Shown here: positions 27,060 through 36,852 of the stretch, one piece after another | Layout of the letters: every line of letters begins with the position of its first letter | Position numbering within the stretch: the stretch's first letter is position 1 | Assembly: GCF_001403875.1 (NCBI RefSeq) | Contig: NZ_LN884299.1 | Span: 1,860,117 to 1,924,116, forward strand | DNA from: Paenibacillus ihumii | GTDB taxonomy: Bacteria; Bacillota; Bacilli; Paenibacillales; Paenibacillaceae | Direction of reading: 5' to 3' | DNA length: 64,000 bases | Made by a program: the position numbers and the translations under genes | Notes under the pieces: model-generated | The model's database searches: none | Told to the model about the DNA's origin: nothing | What the model saw: only the letters and a program-made list of their open reading frames with translations

Positions 27060-28214
27060 ATGCTGCAGGCAAACGATCAACTTTGGCTAGATCATGTAAT
27101 TGGTAAAATAACCGCAAAAATGGATTGGGTCAGCGAGAAGTCCAGGCACAAGATTCCTTATACGACGATTAACGGCACGCATGATGATCGTTCGATAGAT
27201 AACCCTACAGGTACGGCGGCGGACGGAATCTGCTGGTGGACGAACGGCTTCTGGGGCGGCATGATGTGGTTGATGTATCATGAAACCGGCCAGGAGAAAT
27301 ATAAAGAGATCGCCAACAACTCGGAGGAGAAGCTGGATGAATGCTTCCGGCAATACTATGGGCTGCATCACGATGTAGGCTTCATGTGGCTGCCCACAAG
27401 CGTTGCCAACTATAAAGTGACGAAGAATCCCGAATCCAGAAAAAGAGCTCTGCATGCCGCCAACCTGCTTGCTGGACGATTTAACCTGGCAGGCGGCTTC
27501 ATTCGTGCTTGGAATGATCTGCCGGAGGGAGATACCCGGGGCTGGGCGATTATCGATTGCATGTTCAACATCCCGCTGCTGTATTGGGCTACAGAGGAAA
27601 CCGGCGATCCGCGGTTTCAGCAAATTGCCATGAAGCACGCCGACACCTCGATGGAGGCGTTTGTCAGACCGGATGGCTCCGTCAACCATATCGTCGAGTT
27701 TGACCCGTTCCAAGGCGGCGTAGTCAAAACGTATGGCGGACAGGGCTACGAGGAGGGCTCCTCCTGGACAAGGGGGCAGACATGGGCCTTGTACGGCTTC
27801 ATGATGAGCTATATCCATACTGGAAAAGAAGAATATTTGAATACTGCCAAGCGGATCGCCCATTACTTCATTGCGAATATTCCTGATAGCGGAATCATTC
27901 CTATCGATTTCAGACAGCCGAAGGAGCCGGCCTACGAAGATTCCACCGCTGCCGCTATCGCGGCCTGCGGACTCATCGAAATGGCCAAGGCGGTCGGACA
28001 GCACGAGAAGGATTTATATCTAAACCCTGCGTTAAAGCTGCTGAAAACGTTGGATGAATCCCGCAGCGATTGGACGAAGGATTCCGATTGCATCTTGATC
28101 AACGGCTCCGCGGCCTACCACAACCCGAATCGCCACACCGCGATCATTTACGGCGATTATTATTTCATGGAGGCTGTGTTCAAGCTAAAGGGCAATGATT
28201 TGTATTTGTGGTGA
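27060..28214 (+). CDS. GH88 unsaturated glucuronyl hydrolase
   Basis: A 384-residue cytoplasmic enzyme that hydrates and cleaves unsaturated uronic acids from oligosaccharides made by polysaccharide lyases (glycosaminoglycans, xanthan, gellan). The (alpha/alpha)6-barrel motifs are visible: WWTNGFWGGMMWLMY, the first catalytic-type Asp in LHHDVGFMWLPT, and the second in DTRGWAIIDCMFNIPLLYWA. EGSSWTRGQTWALYGF and DSTAAAIAACGL are also typical. There is no signal peptide. No lyase or sugar transporter is adjacent, so it acts with genes elsewhere. Confidence 0.93.
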   Translation: MLQANDQLWLDHVIGKITAKMDWVSEKSRHKIPYTTINGTHDDRSIDNPTGTAADGICWWTNGFWGGMMWLMYHETGQEKYKEIANNSEEKLDECFRQYYGLHHDVGFMWLPTSVANYKVTKNPESRKRALHAANLLAGRFNLAGGFIRAWNDLPEGDTRGWAIIDCMFNIPLLYWATEETGDPRFQQIAMKHADTSMEAFVRPDGSVNHIVEFDPFQGGVVKTYGGQGYEEGSSWTRGQTWALYGFMMSYIHTGKEEYLNTAKRIAHYFIANIPDSGIIPIDFRQPKEPAYEDSTAAAIAACGLIEMAKAVGQHEKDLYLNPALKLLKTLDESRSDWTKDSDCILINGSAAYHNPNRHTAIIYGDYYFMEAVFKLKGNDLYLW

Positions 28215-28227
28215 TATTGTATAGGAG

Positions 28228-28253
28228 AGGCTGTTCTTAGGAACGGCCTTTTT
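28228..28253 (+). terminator. Terminator of the GH88 gene
   Basis: A 9-bp stem AGGCTGTTC/GAACGGCCT (one G-T pair), TTAG loop, TTTTT tail. Confidence 0.85.
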
Positions 28254-28502
28254 GTTGTCTAAGAATACATTGGAGGGTTATTAAATATATTGAATGGATT
28301 CATATAGTAGGGAGGTTTGACAGCATTGAAAAAACCATTAATATGTAATTATACCCAATATTTTCTATTGAATTGATATTAGGAAAGGAGTTGTTTATTT
28401 ATAGAAAATTAAATCCCTTTAATTATCTTGATTTAGAGGATTGTTTCATATCAGAATAACTTTTGCTGTCTCTTGAATTTAAATCGTATGGGAGGAATTA
28501 TA

Positions 28503-29027
28503 ATGAAGGTTAAGAAGTCGCTGATAGCTAATCTTATTATGTGTATGGTACTGCTTCTCTCTAGTCCGGCATTTGCTTCTGCTAACGAAAAAACTAATGA
28601 GAGCGCTCGAACTATAAATCTTTCATATGGCGAAAATTATGAAAATAAAGAAACTGGTGAGTATTTTAGATGGGTAGATGTGAAAACAGCAAGAGGGACA
28701 GTTGCAAAGCAATTTGAATTTAAAATTCGGTTTTCTGTTCAATCCACTAGTTTTACAATTGATAGTTCTTCTGTAACAGTAGATGCTAGTGCCTATATTG
28801 AAGACGAATTTGGTAATTTGGTAAGTGGCTATTCTGGACATAAATACACCATTCAACTACTTAGAGGGTTAACAACAAAAAGTTTGCAATTTGAATTAGG
28901 CAAAAAAGAATCCGGAGGGATTTCCGGACTTACTAGTGGTGGAAGTTATACATTGAAAGTTATAAATAATGATTATTTGTCATTAGGTGATTATTTAACC
29001 GGCTCAGGTACTATAACTAATAATTAA
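28503..29027 (+). CDS. Small secreted protein of unknown function
   Basis: A 174-residue protein with a clear Sec signal peptide (MKVKKSLIANLIMCMVLLLS, cleavage near AFASA). The mature part is Ser/Thr/Tyr/Gly-rich and beta-like (QSTSFTIDSSSVTVDASAYI; SGLTSGGSYTLKVINNDYLS), with no cysteines. ATG 28503 follows GGGAGGAA. AT-rich codon use differs sharply from the gene to its left and marks the start of the accessory island. An insertion sequence begins 7 bp after its stop. Genes for an ABC transporter follow the IS. It could be an exported substrate or a bacteriocin-like protein, but nothing in the sequence proves this. Confidence 0.7.
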   Translation: MKVKKSLIANLIMCMVLLLSSPAFASANEKTNESARTINLSYGENYENKETGEYFRWVDVKTARGTVAKQFEFKIRFSVQSTSFTIDSSSVTVDASAYIEDEFGNLVSGYSGHKYTIQLLRGLTTKSLQFELGKKESGGISGLTSGGSYTLKVINNDYLSLGDYLTGSGTITNN

Positions 29028-29033
29028 TAAATT

Positions 29034-30586
29034 TGAATCAATTTCATAAATCAAAAGCCTTGCCACGACTGGTTTTTAAGGCATAGAAAAAGGAGTACCT
29101 CCCCAAATCTCGAATTAGTATAGTGACCAAACCAAACTAATGAGACGAGGTGAACTCCCTATGCCATATATTCGACACGAGAGTTTATTTACCCTGCAAG
29201 AACTTTATGAAATGGAACAAAAAGATCGTTTTCGTGAGGTTTTTTCTACGATTGACATTGCACCTATTCTACGTTTGGTCAGAAAAACATCTCTTTATGG
29301 TGCGCCCATTGAAGTGAATTATAGGGCAATGGTCTATTCCTTGATCATCCGAATCGTAGAACGTATTCCTACGATCAAAGATTTAATAAAGAGACTTCAA
29401 CATGACATCTTATTTCGCTTGGATTGTGGCTTTATGCTGTCAGAATCGATCCCATCGGCTTCTTCTTACTCCCGATTAATGCGTAAGATAAGCGAAAGCC
29501 ATGCGCTAGAAGAGATGCAACAGCAGCTACTAGAACATGCCATGGCCGAAGGATTTATTACAGACGATACGGTTGCTATTGATGCTACCCATATCGAAGC
29601 TCGAGATCAGGCGCCTGCAAAGCAAGAAAAGGAAAAGCCAGAACCCAAAAAGCGTGGGCGAAAAGCGAAAGCTGAACGCGAAGCTTGGTTGAAACAAAAA
29701 CAAGAAGAAGAGGAGCAAAAACCAATCTTCGAGAAAGAAATCGCTGCCCAATTACATGAGCCGTTCAACATTTTACGAGATCAAATGCCTCTTGATCCGC
29801 AATGGGGAGTCAAGAAGAATAGCGATGGCAAAAATGTCTTTTGGTATGGCTATAAAGGTCACCTTGCCGTAGGATCGCAGAGTCAATATATCCTTGGAGC
29901 AATGCTATCTTCTGGGAGCTTGAATGATGGTAAAGCTGCCATTCCGCTCCTAAAAGGGATGGCATTACAGCATCCGAATTTCAATATCAAGTACGTAACC
30001 ATGGATGCTGGATATGATTATGAAGCCATATACAAGCAAATTCGAGAAGCAGATGCACATGCTGTTATTGCTTATAATCGTCGGCGGGAACCAGAACTTG
30101 TTGGATTTGACGAATACTTCGCACCCACTTGTGTCAGGGAACATTCTTATCGCTATGACAGCTACGATCCAACCTATGAAATACTCAAATATGTTCGACC
30201 GAAAGAATGTGCAAGCTGTCCATTAGCGCATGATTCACTTTGCCAGAAGGTCTATAAAATGAAGATTACAACGGATCTTAGAAAATATACCGCTCCGGCC
30301 AGAGGCTAAAAGCAGTGGAAAGAAATTGCTAAGAGACGATCTGCAGTGGAAAGAGTGAATGCTTACTTGAAAGAATTTTTCCAACTGAACAATGTGAGAC
30401 ATCGAACAGGTCAAAAAGCTAAGGTTCATTTAAACTTGGTTACTTTAGTTTACAATTGCATGAAGTTAGCGTGTGATCGTTTAAGCCGTCAGTTACAAGA
30501 ACGAGCCGCATAGTTTTTTTTAAAATGGAAATGCTTTAATTCGGTTAGTCTACGATTTTGTAACTAAGCATTATGAAATTGATTCA
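29034..30586 (+). mobile_element. Insertion sequence (IS4/IS1182-like) with 16-bp terminal inverted repeats
   Basis: The perfect 16-bp inverted repeat TGAATCAATTTCATAA (29034-29049) and TTATGAAATTGATTCA (30571-30586) encloses one transposase gene. Total length is about 1553 bp. No convincing target duplication was seen. It is inserted directly after the stop codon of the secreted-protein gene. Confidence 0.75.
29161..30513 (+). pseudogene. DDE transposase interrupted by a nonsense codon
   Basis: The frame runs 29161-30309 and then continues in the same frame after a single TAA (30307-30309) to 30513. The context ARG-stop-KQWKEIAKRRSAVERV fits a Ser TCA to TAA change. The N-terminal DUF772-like region (RAMVYSLIIRIVERIPTIKD) and DDE core Asp residues (TVAIDATHIEA; VTMDAGYDYEAIY) lie before the stop, but the catalytic Glu (SAVERVNAYLK) lies after it, so the product should be inactive. 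A Lys/Glu-rich insert sits at about 150-190. The start at 29161 has GAGGTG upstream. Confidence 0.85.
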
Positions 30587-30613
30587 TTTATATAATATTA
30601 TTAAGTCTAAAAA

Positions 30614-30663
30614 TTCAAAACAAAAGTATTGTGGAGTGCATTCCATAATACTTTTGTTTTGAA
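30614..30663. terminator. Long near-perfect hairpin, bidirectional terminator-like
   Basis: TTCAAAACAAAAGTATT and its complement AATACTTTTGTTTTGAA, extended by GTGGA/TCCAT pairing around a small loop, give a stem of about 22 bp with A/T-rich flanks on both sides. It lies between the IS and the ABC permease genes and may be the original terminator of the secreted-protein gene, displaced by the IS. Confidence 0.6.
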
Positions 30664-30755
30664 TTGGGTAGAATTAAGATCCATAATGGATTATTATATA
30701 TCTATCTTGAATATATTGGTAGATTGAATAAATAAATGGAGTCTAGTGAGGTTTA

Positions 30756-31760
30756 ATGAGGCGAATTAGAATATTTTCAGAAATTTTATATAGACAATTT
30801 ATTAGCGATAGGAAAATTAACTTAGTAATTCTTTGTATCTTAACTGTAGCTTTTTCATTTTTATTTTTGATTTCAAAGGAAGTTATTCAAAGATTTGCTG
30901 AATACGGTGAATTGGATGAAGGTGCAAGGACCTATGAAATAAGCTTTTCAGGATTTAACTCTGTAAAGTTATTTGATTCTATCCTGAAAGAGTTTAGCAG
31001 CAAAAACATCGAGAAAATCAAACATATTAATTTGACAGTTAGAAACAACGGAATATTTCATTTGGATCTGACTTTTTCTAGTAACTACAAGGATATATAT
31101 CCTCAGTCCATTGAAAATAGAATTATTCAAGGTAGGAATTTTAGCGAAAATGAGATAGATGCTGGTGAAGACGTAATAATACTTAGTGAAAGTGATTATT
31201 ATGAATTTTATTCAGATGTTAGCTTGGGCGATACGATCAGCTTTTCTGGCTACGATTTTGAATTAATAGGAATCAGCAGTGATGACTATAATACGCGTTC
31301 AGTAATCCCTTACAATACGATCTTAAAAATATCACAATACAGCAATAATCCCTTTCACATGAATGAGGCATTCATTTCGTTAGAAGAGCGGTTAAGTAAT
31401 AAAGAAATCCGTGAGATGATTAAGGCGGCGAGAAATAACGCTTTAAACGATGTTAGTATTCAGATTAAAACTTCATCTTCCTGGATGATTGTAAGTATAA
31501 TGGAGAATATTTCCGGAAGCGTAATGGCGTCTTTAGTAGTTACTTTTTTCTGTGTTCTTAACATATTTAAAATGATAAAAATATTACACTTGCGAAACAA
31601 GAGTACGATGATGATATATCGAAATCTAGGTTATGAGAACATATATATTATTTTAAATTTTGTTGTCGAGGTATTTATTTTATTCATGATTGCGATCTTT
31701 GTAAGTCATTATATCTCCATTCACTTAGGCCCTATTATTAAGAGTATGAGTTTTATTTAG
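30756..31760 (+). CDS. FtsX/MacB-type ABC permease, first subunit
   Basis: A 334-residue membrane protein. An N-terminal helix (INLVILCILTVAFSFLFLIS) is followed by an extracellular MacB-like domain (about 45-245) containing the family-type segment IIQGRNFSENEIDAGEDVII. Then come helices at about 255-280 (SVMASLVVTFFCVLNIFKMI) and near the C-terminus (YIILNFVVEVFILFMIAIFV). It is shorter than standard FtsX permeases and may lack one helix. It is strongly AT-rich. The second permease starts 17 bp later and the ATPase follows, so the three genes form one transporter operon. The substrate is unknown; peptide export or antimicrobial immunity is typical of the type. Confidence 0.75.
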   Translation: MRRIRIFSEILYRQFISDRKINLVILCILTVAFSFLFLISKEVIQRFAEYGELDEGARTYEISFSGFNSVKLFDSILKEFSSKNIEKIKHINLTVRNNGIFHLDLTFSSNYKDIYPQSIENRIIQGRNFSENEIDAGEDVIILSESDYYEFYSDVSLGDTISFSGYDFELIGISSDDYNTRSVIPYNTILKISQYSNNPFHMNEAFISLEERLSNKEIREMIKAARNNALNDVSIQIKTSSSWMIVSIMENISGSVMASLVVTFFCVLNIFKMIKILHLRNKSTMMIYRNLGYENIYIILNFVVEVFILFMIAIFVSHYISIHLGPIIKSMSFI

Positions 31761-31777
31761 TACAGAAAAGGACAGTT

Positions 31778-32956
31778 ATGAGAAAAAAATATGAATTTAT
31801 AAAGCTTTTGATCAAAAACAGTGAAAAAAAATATCTATATCTTGGCTTTGAGTTAGTAATACTCTGTTTTCTTTTTCATATCGTTTTTTATAACGTGAAT
31901 GAGATTAAACATCTTAAGCATACTTTGGAGAGCATAAGCTCATCTGAACTTTACCGAGCTGATTATTATTTAGAGAATATAAATCATGTAGACGATGAGT
32001 TGAGTAAATTAGAGGAAATGCTCCCCCAAGGAATACAGGTCATTGCCCCATCCAAGGGCGTTGCGTTTACGAATCAATATCATGACAATAGGCAGATAAC
32101 TATAAGTTTTTTATCACCAAAAGAAGTGGAACACTATAAATATAACATCTCGAGGGGTGAATATTTCGACAAACAGCGGGTTCAAGAGGGGATATATCCT
32201 GCAATCATTCCGGAGGAACTAAGTAGTCATTATAAACTTGGCAATATATATAATATGGATATCGTTCAAAATTTTAATACGATAAAAACGATTAAAATAG
32301 AAGTGATCGGTAGCCGTAAACATAATTATATTCTAGATACTGCTTATGCAAGCGCTAATATATATAAGAGAGATGCTACGATTCTAGTCTTTGATAAATT
32401 AAATGAAATCTCCCCACTTTTTTATACCGAGCCTAAAAGGGCTATTTCAGTTACGATTAAAAATACGGGTGCTTATCCGGAAGGTACATTTATTTCTATG
32501 TTACAGGATTACGGATTAGGGAATGTAGAAAGCATTGAAGATCGTGTTCTGAAGATAAAGAGACTGACTTACCAGGATATGTACATTTATGTCATGTTAC
32601 TAATTGTTATTGTGCCACTTGTGGTGGTTTCCTTTGCCAGTTTTCATTACTTAGAATTTCAAAACAGAAAAAGAGAGTACTTCATTTATGTAAGCACTGG
32701 ATTAACTCGAGGTTTCCTTTTTAAATCTATATTTCTACTAAATATTGTTGCTTTTATAATTCCAATCATCTTGCAAGAGCTGATCTGGTTTTTGATTTGC
32801 GAGATCTGGGATCTCACATTCTATGGGTTGCACAGCCTGATGATTTTACTCATAGGTATATTAGCTGCTACAATTACTTCTTTAGCTAATACTTACTTTA
32901 TAAACGAAATTAAATATGACGATAAAATGTTGCATAAGGAGATTTCCTGTGAATAA
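31778..32956 (+). CDS. FtsX/MacB-type ABC permease, second subunit
   Basis: A 392-residue membrane protein with the same layout as its neighbour: N-terminal helix (YLGFELVILCFLFHIVFYNV), large extracellular domain (about 45-265), then three helices (YIYVMLLIVIVPLVVVSFAS; SIFLLNIVAFIIPIILQELI; SLMILLIGILAATITSLAN). Its reading frame overlaps the ATPase start by 8 bp, so translation is coupled. Sequence similarity to the first permease is low by eye, which suggests an old duplication or a heterodimer with different roles. Confidence 0.78.
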   Translation: MRKKYEFIKLLIKNSEKKYLYLGFELVILCFLFHIVFYNVNEIKHLKHTLESISSSELYRADYYLENINHVDDELSKLEEMLPQGIQVIAPSKGVAFTNQYHDNRQITISFLSPKEVEHYKYNISRGEYFDKQRVQEGIYPAIIPEELSSHYKLGNIYNMDIVQNFNTIKTIKIEVIGSRKHNYILDTAYASANIYKRDATILVFDKLNEISPLFYTEPKRAISVTIKNTGAYPEGTFISMLQDYGLGNVESIEDRVLKIKRLTYQDMYIYVMLLIVIVPLVVVSFASFHYLEFQNRKREYFIYVSTGLTRGFLFKSIFLLNIVAFIIPIILQELIWFLICEIWDLTFYGLHSLMILLIGILAATITSLANTYFINEIKYDDKMLHKEISCE

Positions 32957-33620
32957 CGACATTGTAGTTTTAAAGGGTATAACAAAAAAATATAATGAAC
33001 ATGGGTTAGCTATAAATAACATAAATTTATCTGCAAAGTCTGGTGAGATGGTCGCAATTATTGGTGAATCAGGTTCTGGAAAAACTACTTTACTGAACAT
33101 TATCGGAGGAAATATTAAGGAATATTCGGGACATTACAGGCTTCAGGGGAAGGATTTTAACTCCTTGTCCAATAGAGAAAAAGCAGAAAAGAAAAACAAG
33201 TACATCGGTTATATTATACAAGATTACGGACTAATTGATGACCAGTCGGTATACAACAATGTCAAGCTGCCCTTATTGTTTAATCAAGACATTAATATTA
33301 ATCAGATTAGAGGGTTAGTTATGAGTGTACTTGAAAAAGTAAACCTGTCAAAACTTACGGATAGAAAAGTAAAGCAGTTATCTGGAGGAGAAAAACAGAG
33401 AGTTGCTATTGCCAGAGCAATCATAAATCGTCCAGCGTTAGTTATTGCAGATGAACCAACAGCGGCGCTAGATACTTCAAACACGTTTAAAATCATGGAA
33501 TTACTTAAAAAAATCAATGTAGAGGAAGGAGTTACATTCATTATTGCTACTCACAATAAGAAGGTAGCAGAAATGTGTAATAGAACAATCGTGTTGCAGG
33601 ACGGTAAAATTGTGGATTAG
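32949..33620 (+). CDS. ABC transporter ATP-binding protein (LolD/MacB type)
   Basis: A 223-residue ATPase. Walker A GESGSGKTTLLN, Q-loop IGYIIQDYGLIDDQSVYNNV, signature LSGGEKQRVAIARAI, Walker B LVIADEPTAALD and H-switch IATHNKKVAEMCNR are complete. It starts with GTG at 32949 (AAGGAG 7 bases upstream), overlapping the upstream permease. It powers the two FtsX-type permeases. This subfamily typically moves lipids or peptides, or drives mechanical work outside the membrane, rather than bulk substrate transport. Confidence 0.92.
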   Translation: MNNDIVVLKGITKKYNEHGLAINNINLSAKSGEMVAIIGESGSGKTTLLNIIGGNIKEYSGHYRLQGKDFNSLSNREKAEKKNKYIGYIIQDYGLIDDQSVYNNVKLPLLFNQDININQIRGLVMSVLEKVNLSKLTDRKVKQLSGGEKQRVAIARAIINRPALVIADEPTAALDTSNTFKIMELLKKINVEEGVTFIIATHNKKVAEMCNRTIVLQDGKIVD

Positions 33621-33626
33621 CAGATG

Positions 33627-33664
33627 AAACTTTTAGCCTGGTCATTTCCGGCTGAAAGTTTTTT
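33627..33664 (+). terminator. Terminator of the FtsX-type ABC operon
   Basis: The stem AAACTTTTAGCC/GGCTGAAAGTTT with an 11-base loop, running into TTTTTT, 6 bp after the stop codon. Confidence 0.85.
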
Positions 33665-34181
33665 GCTTTCTATTAGGAAAAAAATCGGAGTAATGAATGA
33701 TATGAAATCGATTTAGTCGGCTTACAAGCTTATTATCAAACGACGTGGGGGGAGACCTTTATAGCAATGATGATGTTAGAGCGTCTGCCGTTATTTTTAA
33801 CGACTTCACTAAGCCTTCGGAACATAGTTTGTACAAAAAATAATGTATCGAATAGATTAATTCATTGCTGTTGAGATTATGGAATATGGTTATGAGTTGT
33901 CCATGGCTTTAAAATTGGTGCTCTAATGATGATCGAGGTGCTGAGTGGAGAGGGACCAACTTAGATTAATAGCGTAGTTTAATGGAGGGGTTAGAGACAA
34001 ATATTTTGAAGCATGGATATCCCAAGGCTACTAGTCACGTGAGAATATGACTTTCTGCTTAATTACGGAATAATTCGAAGGCTTAAACGAATGAGTGTTA
34101 GTTCCTTCGAATCATGATAAAATTTCCCATAAATGATATTCTTCTTGTAGAATTTGGTGAAAAATTGTAGTTCGGAAGTAG
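33665..34181. other. Gene-free region with a decayed coding remnant
   Basis: No intact gene. One plus-strand stretch (about 33720-33880) reads as protein-like GLQAYYQTTWGETFIAMMML with ERLPLFLTTSLSLRN, but it has no start or ribosome binding site. This looks like the remnant of a lost gene. The right end carries the leader of the toxin gene. Confidence 0.4.
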
Positions 34182-36499
34182 GTGGGGGAGATAAGTAGTA
34201 AGCAAAGTGTAAATACGGACAGACTGCTCCAGCTGTCTAAGGATATGAAACGCCTCGACCAGTTCATTGAAGAACGGATAGTAAGATTGCAGACGGATAT
34301 TCAAAATGTAACTCATTCGACTAGAATTAGATACCCAGAATCGATGGATGTACGATCCGCAGCGAATCGTGCGGAAGAAACGCTGTATGACATACGTAAG
34401 CAAGCTAAATATATCCATGACCAATTACATAGTAAAAGTGATCTGTTGAAATCCATAGCTGGGCAATATGCAGAAGATGAGGCTAGAATCAAGGCTTTAG
34501 TGAAGAAGAGTTCTATGAAATTCTCAGTGCAGCCCGGATTCCGCAAAGAATTGGCCGCAAAGTATTCACCCCGTCTTTCGGTAGATGTCACGAAACGTTT
34601 TAGTCTGCTTGACCTGATTAAATATGTCCTTCAACAGGCGAAGAGGATCACGTTAGAATCCAGACTGAGCAAATTTAGGGAAGATGAGCAAATCAACGCT
34701 TATTTTGAAATGCTGCATAGCGGGAATGACGAAGAGCGTTTATTTGCCGAACAGCAGCTTACGTTAATTAAAAATGCCTTCGACCAAATTGCTCAATATC
34801 AAACGGAATATGCGATATATAGTAAGTTTGGTAACCAAAAGTATATGGACGAAGCTCATCAATTGGCTGAGCAAGTAAGGGCACAATTAACAGAGCTTGG
34901 TGTATCGGAGAAATGGTATGCGGCTGATGTCAATTTAAGAGGTCACTACTTAGGCTCACCTCTCAACGCGCTTCGGTATGATCCATACAAGACAGATGGC
35001 TCAGCCATGCCTGCCCTGAGTGAACAGCGTTTGGCTATTGCATTGGGCATGATTAACTTGAAATATCAAAACTGGGCTAGGGAACACTACAAATTCATCG
35101 AAGCAGGAGCAATCGCTGCGGAGGCGAAACGGAAGGAAATTGCCCTAAAGATTGAAGAATATAACGAGAGTATTTCGAAACAGGACATTGAATATGTACA
35201 GCAATATTTAGCGGAAAAGAATTTATACCGTGGCGATATAACCGGAACGTATAGCCCTGAGCTGCTAAGCGCTGTTGAAGAGTATCAGAAGTTATTTAAC
35301 CATAGTGAAACATCTGCGGAGCTGCAGTATAAATTTGTGGTCGATGGTAAAATAGATCATAGAGTATTAAACTTGATTTATATGGAAAAGGGTCTCGTCG
35401 AACCCATACCCGGTATTTTTAATATGTGTTTTATACGGGAGCGATTGGTGGATACGAGAAACTCAATTGTAAAATCAATAGACAGCTTCAAGGAAATCGG
35501 CTCTGATATTAAAGCTGCCGCAGATGAGCGGTGGAGTAAGGCGTTTGATTCACCGGGCGATTTTTTGAATTATTTAACTTTCGGCATTCCCAAAGGAATT
35601 TACGATGGCTATGTCTATCGAGCTGAGAACAGGAATGAATCAGTCTATATATAATTATATTGATTGGTTATCCTCCGGAGTATTGTCCGGTGTGTATGAA
35701 CCACTGGTAGGTACCTTTAATCCGGATGATCCATTTTCCAAAGAGGATTGGCTAGATAGTGCAGGGTTGGCTGGAATATTATTTGGTCTCAGGGTAAAAG
35801 AACTCTATAAATCCAACTCCAGAGGCAGCGTAGGGTCACTTAAAAGTAAAACTACGCCGGAAGTTAATAAAAAAAGAGCAAACAGTAATTGATGGACCTG
35901 CTGATGGTAGTGGTTCGTGGGACTCCCGTAAACCGATGTTTGGGGAAGATTGGGACAAGTACTTCAAGGAAAAGTATGGGGAAGATGCAGTTGAGTGGCG
36001 AACTAAGGGGACGGTTAAATTTGATCCTTTAAGTAACCCGAAAATAGCAAAAGAAATTGAATCCAATCCAGATGCAGTCTACGGTTATTCTCCTAAAAAA
36101 GGATCGCCATTAGATAAATTTGGAATAGATTGGACTAACCCAGATCAAGTTGCTTCTGCAAGAGCTAAGAGAATGGAGTATCTTAAAGATATGGAACAAA
36201 AGAAAATAAAGCTTGAGAATGAGGTTGCTAAACTTCAAAGTGAAGGAATGTCTATTGAAGAAATTGCAAGAAAGATGTCTGAAAAACGTAATCATGACAG
36301 AATGCAATCATATATTGATTCTAATAACTCTGAGGGGCTAGCCGCCATGAAAGAGCGTAATATTCAACAATACGGAAGAGCAGAAGGGCCTACACCAGAA
36401 CAACTTTTTGAAAAGTATGGTTCATGGGAAGAAGTTATTTATGGTAGCGTAAGAACAAGTCCAGCAATGGATGTACTTACGGGATTATACAAACAATAG
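34182..36499 (+). pseudogene. Secreted polymorphic-toxin-like protein, split by two frameshifts
   Basis: Three overlapping open frames in three phases make one protein of about 770 residues. Part 1 (34182-35654, GTG start, uncertain) is a helical LXG/WXG-like N-terminus (LLQLSKDMKRLDQFIEERIV) plus a peptidoglycan-binding-like segment (YVQQYLAEKNLYRGDITGTY). Part 2 (to 35892) joins at a TATATATA run near 35646-35653: NRNESVY then NYIDWLSSGVLSGVYEPL. Part 3 joins at an A7 run (35869-35875): NKK then EQTVIDGPADGSGSWDSRKP, followed by a C-terminal domain ending GPTPEQLFEKYGSWEEVIYG and MDVLTGLYKQ. No toxin family was named with certainty. An intact gene 14 bp downstream looks like its immunity gene. 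The gene is phase-variable, dead, or affected by read errors. Confidence 0.72.
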
Positions 36500-36513
36500 G
36501 AGGATACAAATTA

Positions 36514-36852
36514 ATGTTTGAGGAAAAGCAACATCATCATACTAAGTGGTTCTTAAGTGGAGATTTAAAATTACGACAACATGATTTTGGAGATGGAAGC
36601 GTAGGTATTTGGATTTCGATACATAAATACAATATTTGTTTTACAATGATCATGTATGATTTTATCGAATGGTGTCGTGAGTTGGATATAAATTTAGAGG
36701 TTGATATGAGTTGGAATAACCATAGGGGTTTTGTGATTGAGAGTAAGGATCAGGTATTGGTGAGGTCAGAAATAAAAAGATTCATAGACATAAACAATTT
36801 AAAGCCTGGTGAAGATGATGAGAAATTTTCTGACGATGAGTGGTATTCATAA
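36514..36852 (+). CDS. Candidate immunity protein for the upstream toxin
   Basis: A 112-residue acidic cytoplasmic protein (HHHTKWFLSGDLKLRQHDFG; IEWCRELDINLEVDMSWNNH; tail GEDDEKFSDDEWYS). It has no signal or membrane segment. TAGGAGG overlaps the end of the toxin gene and the ATG lies 14 bp after its stop, the usual toxin-immunity arrangement. Small size, acidity and position support the role. The sequence itself matches no family I can name. Confidence 0.6.
   Translation: MFEEKQHHHTKWFLSGDLKLRQHDFGDGSVGIWISIHKYNICFTMIMYDFIEWCRELDINLEVDMSWNNHRGFVIESKDQVLVRSEIKRFIDINNLKPGEDDEKFSDDEWYS

Noticed and set aside
35605..35892. Independent 95-residue gene
   Set aside because: It has no ribosome binding site and its sequence continues the upstream and downstream toxin fragments in other phases.
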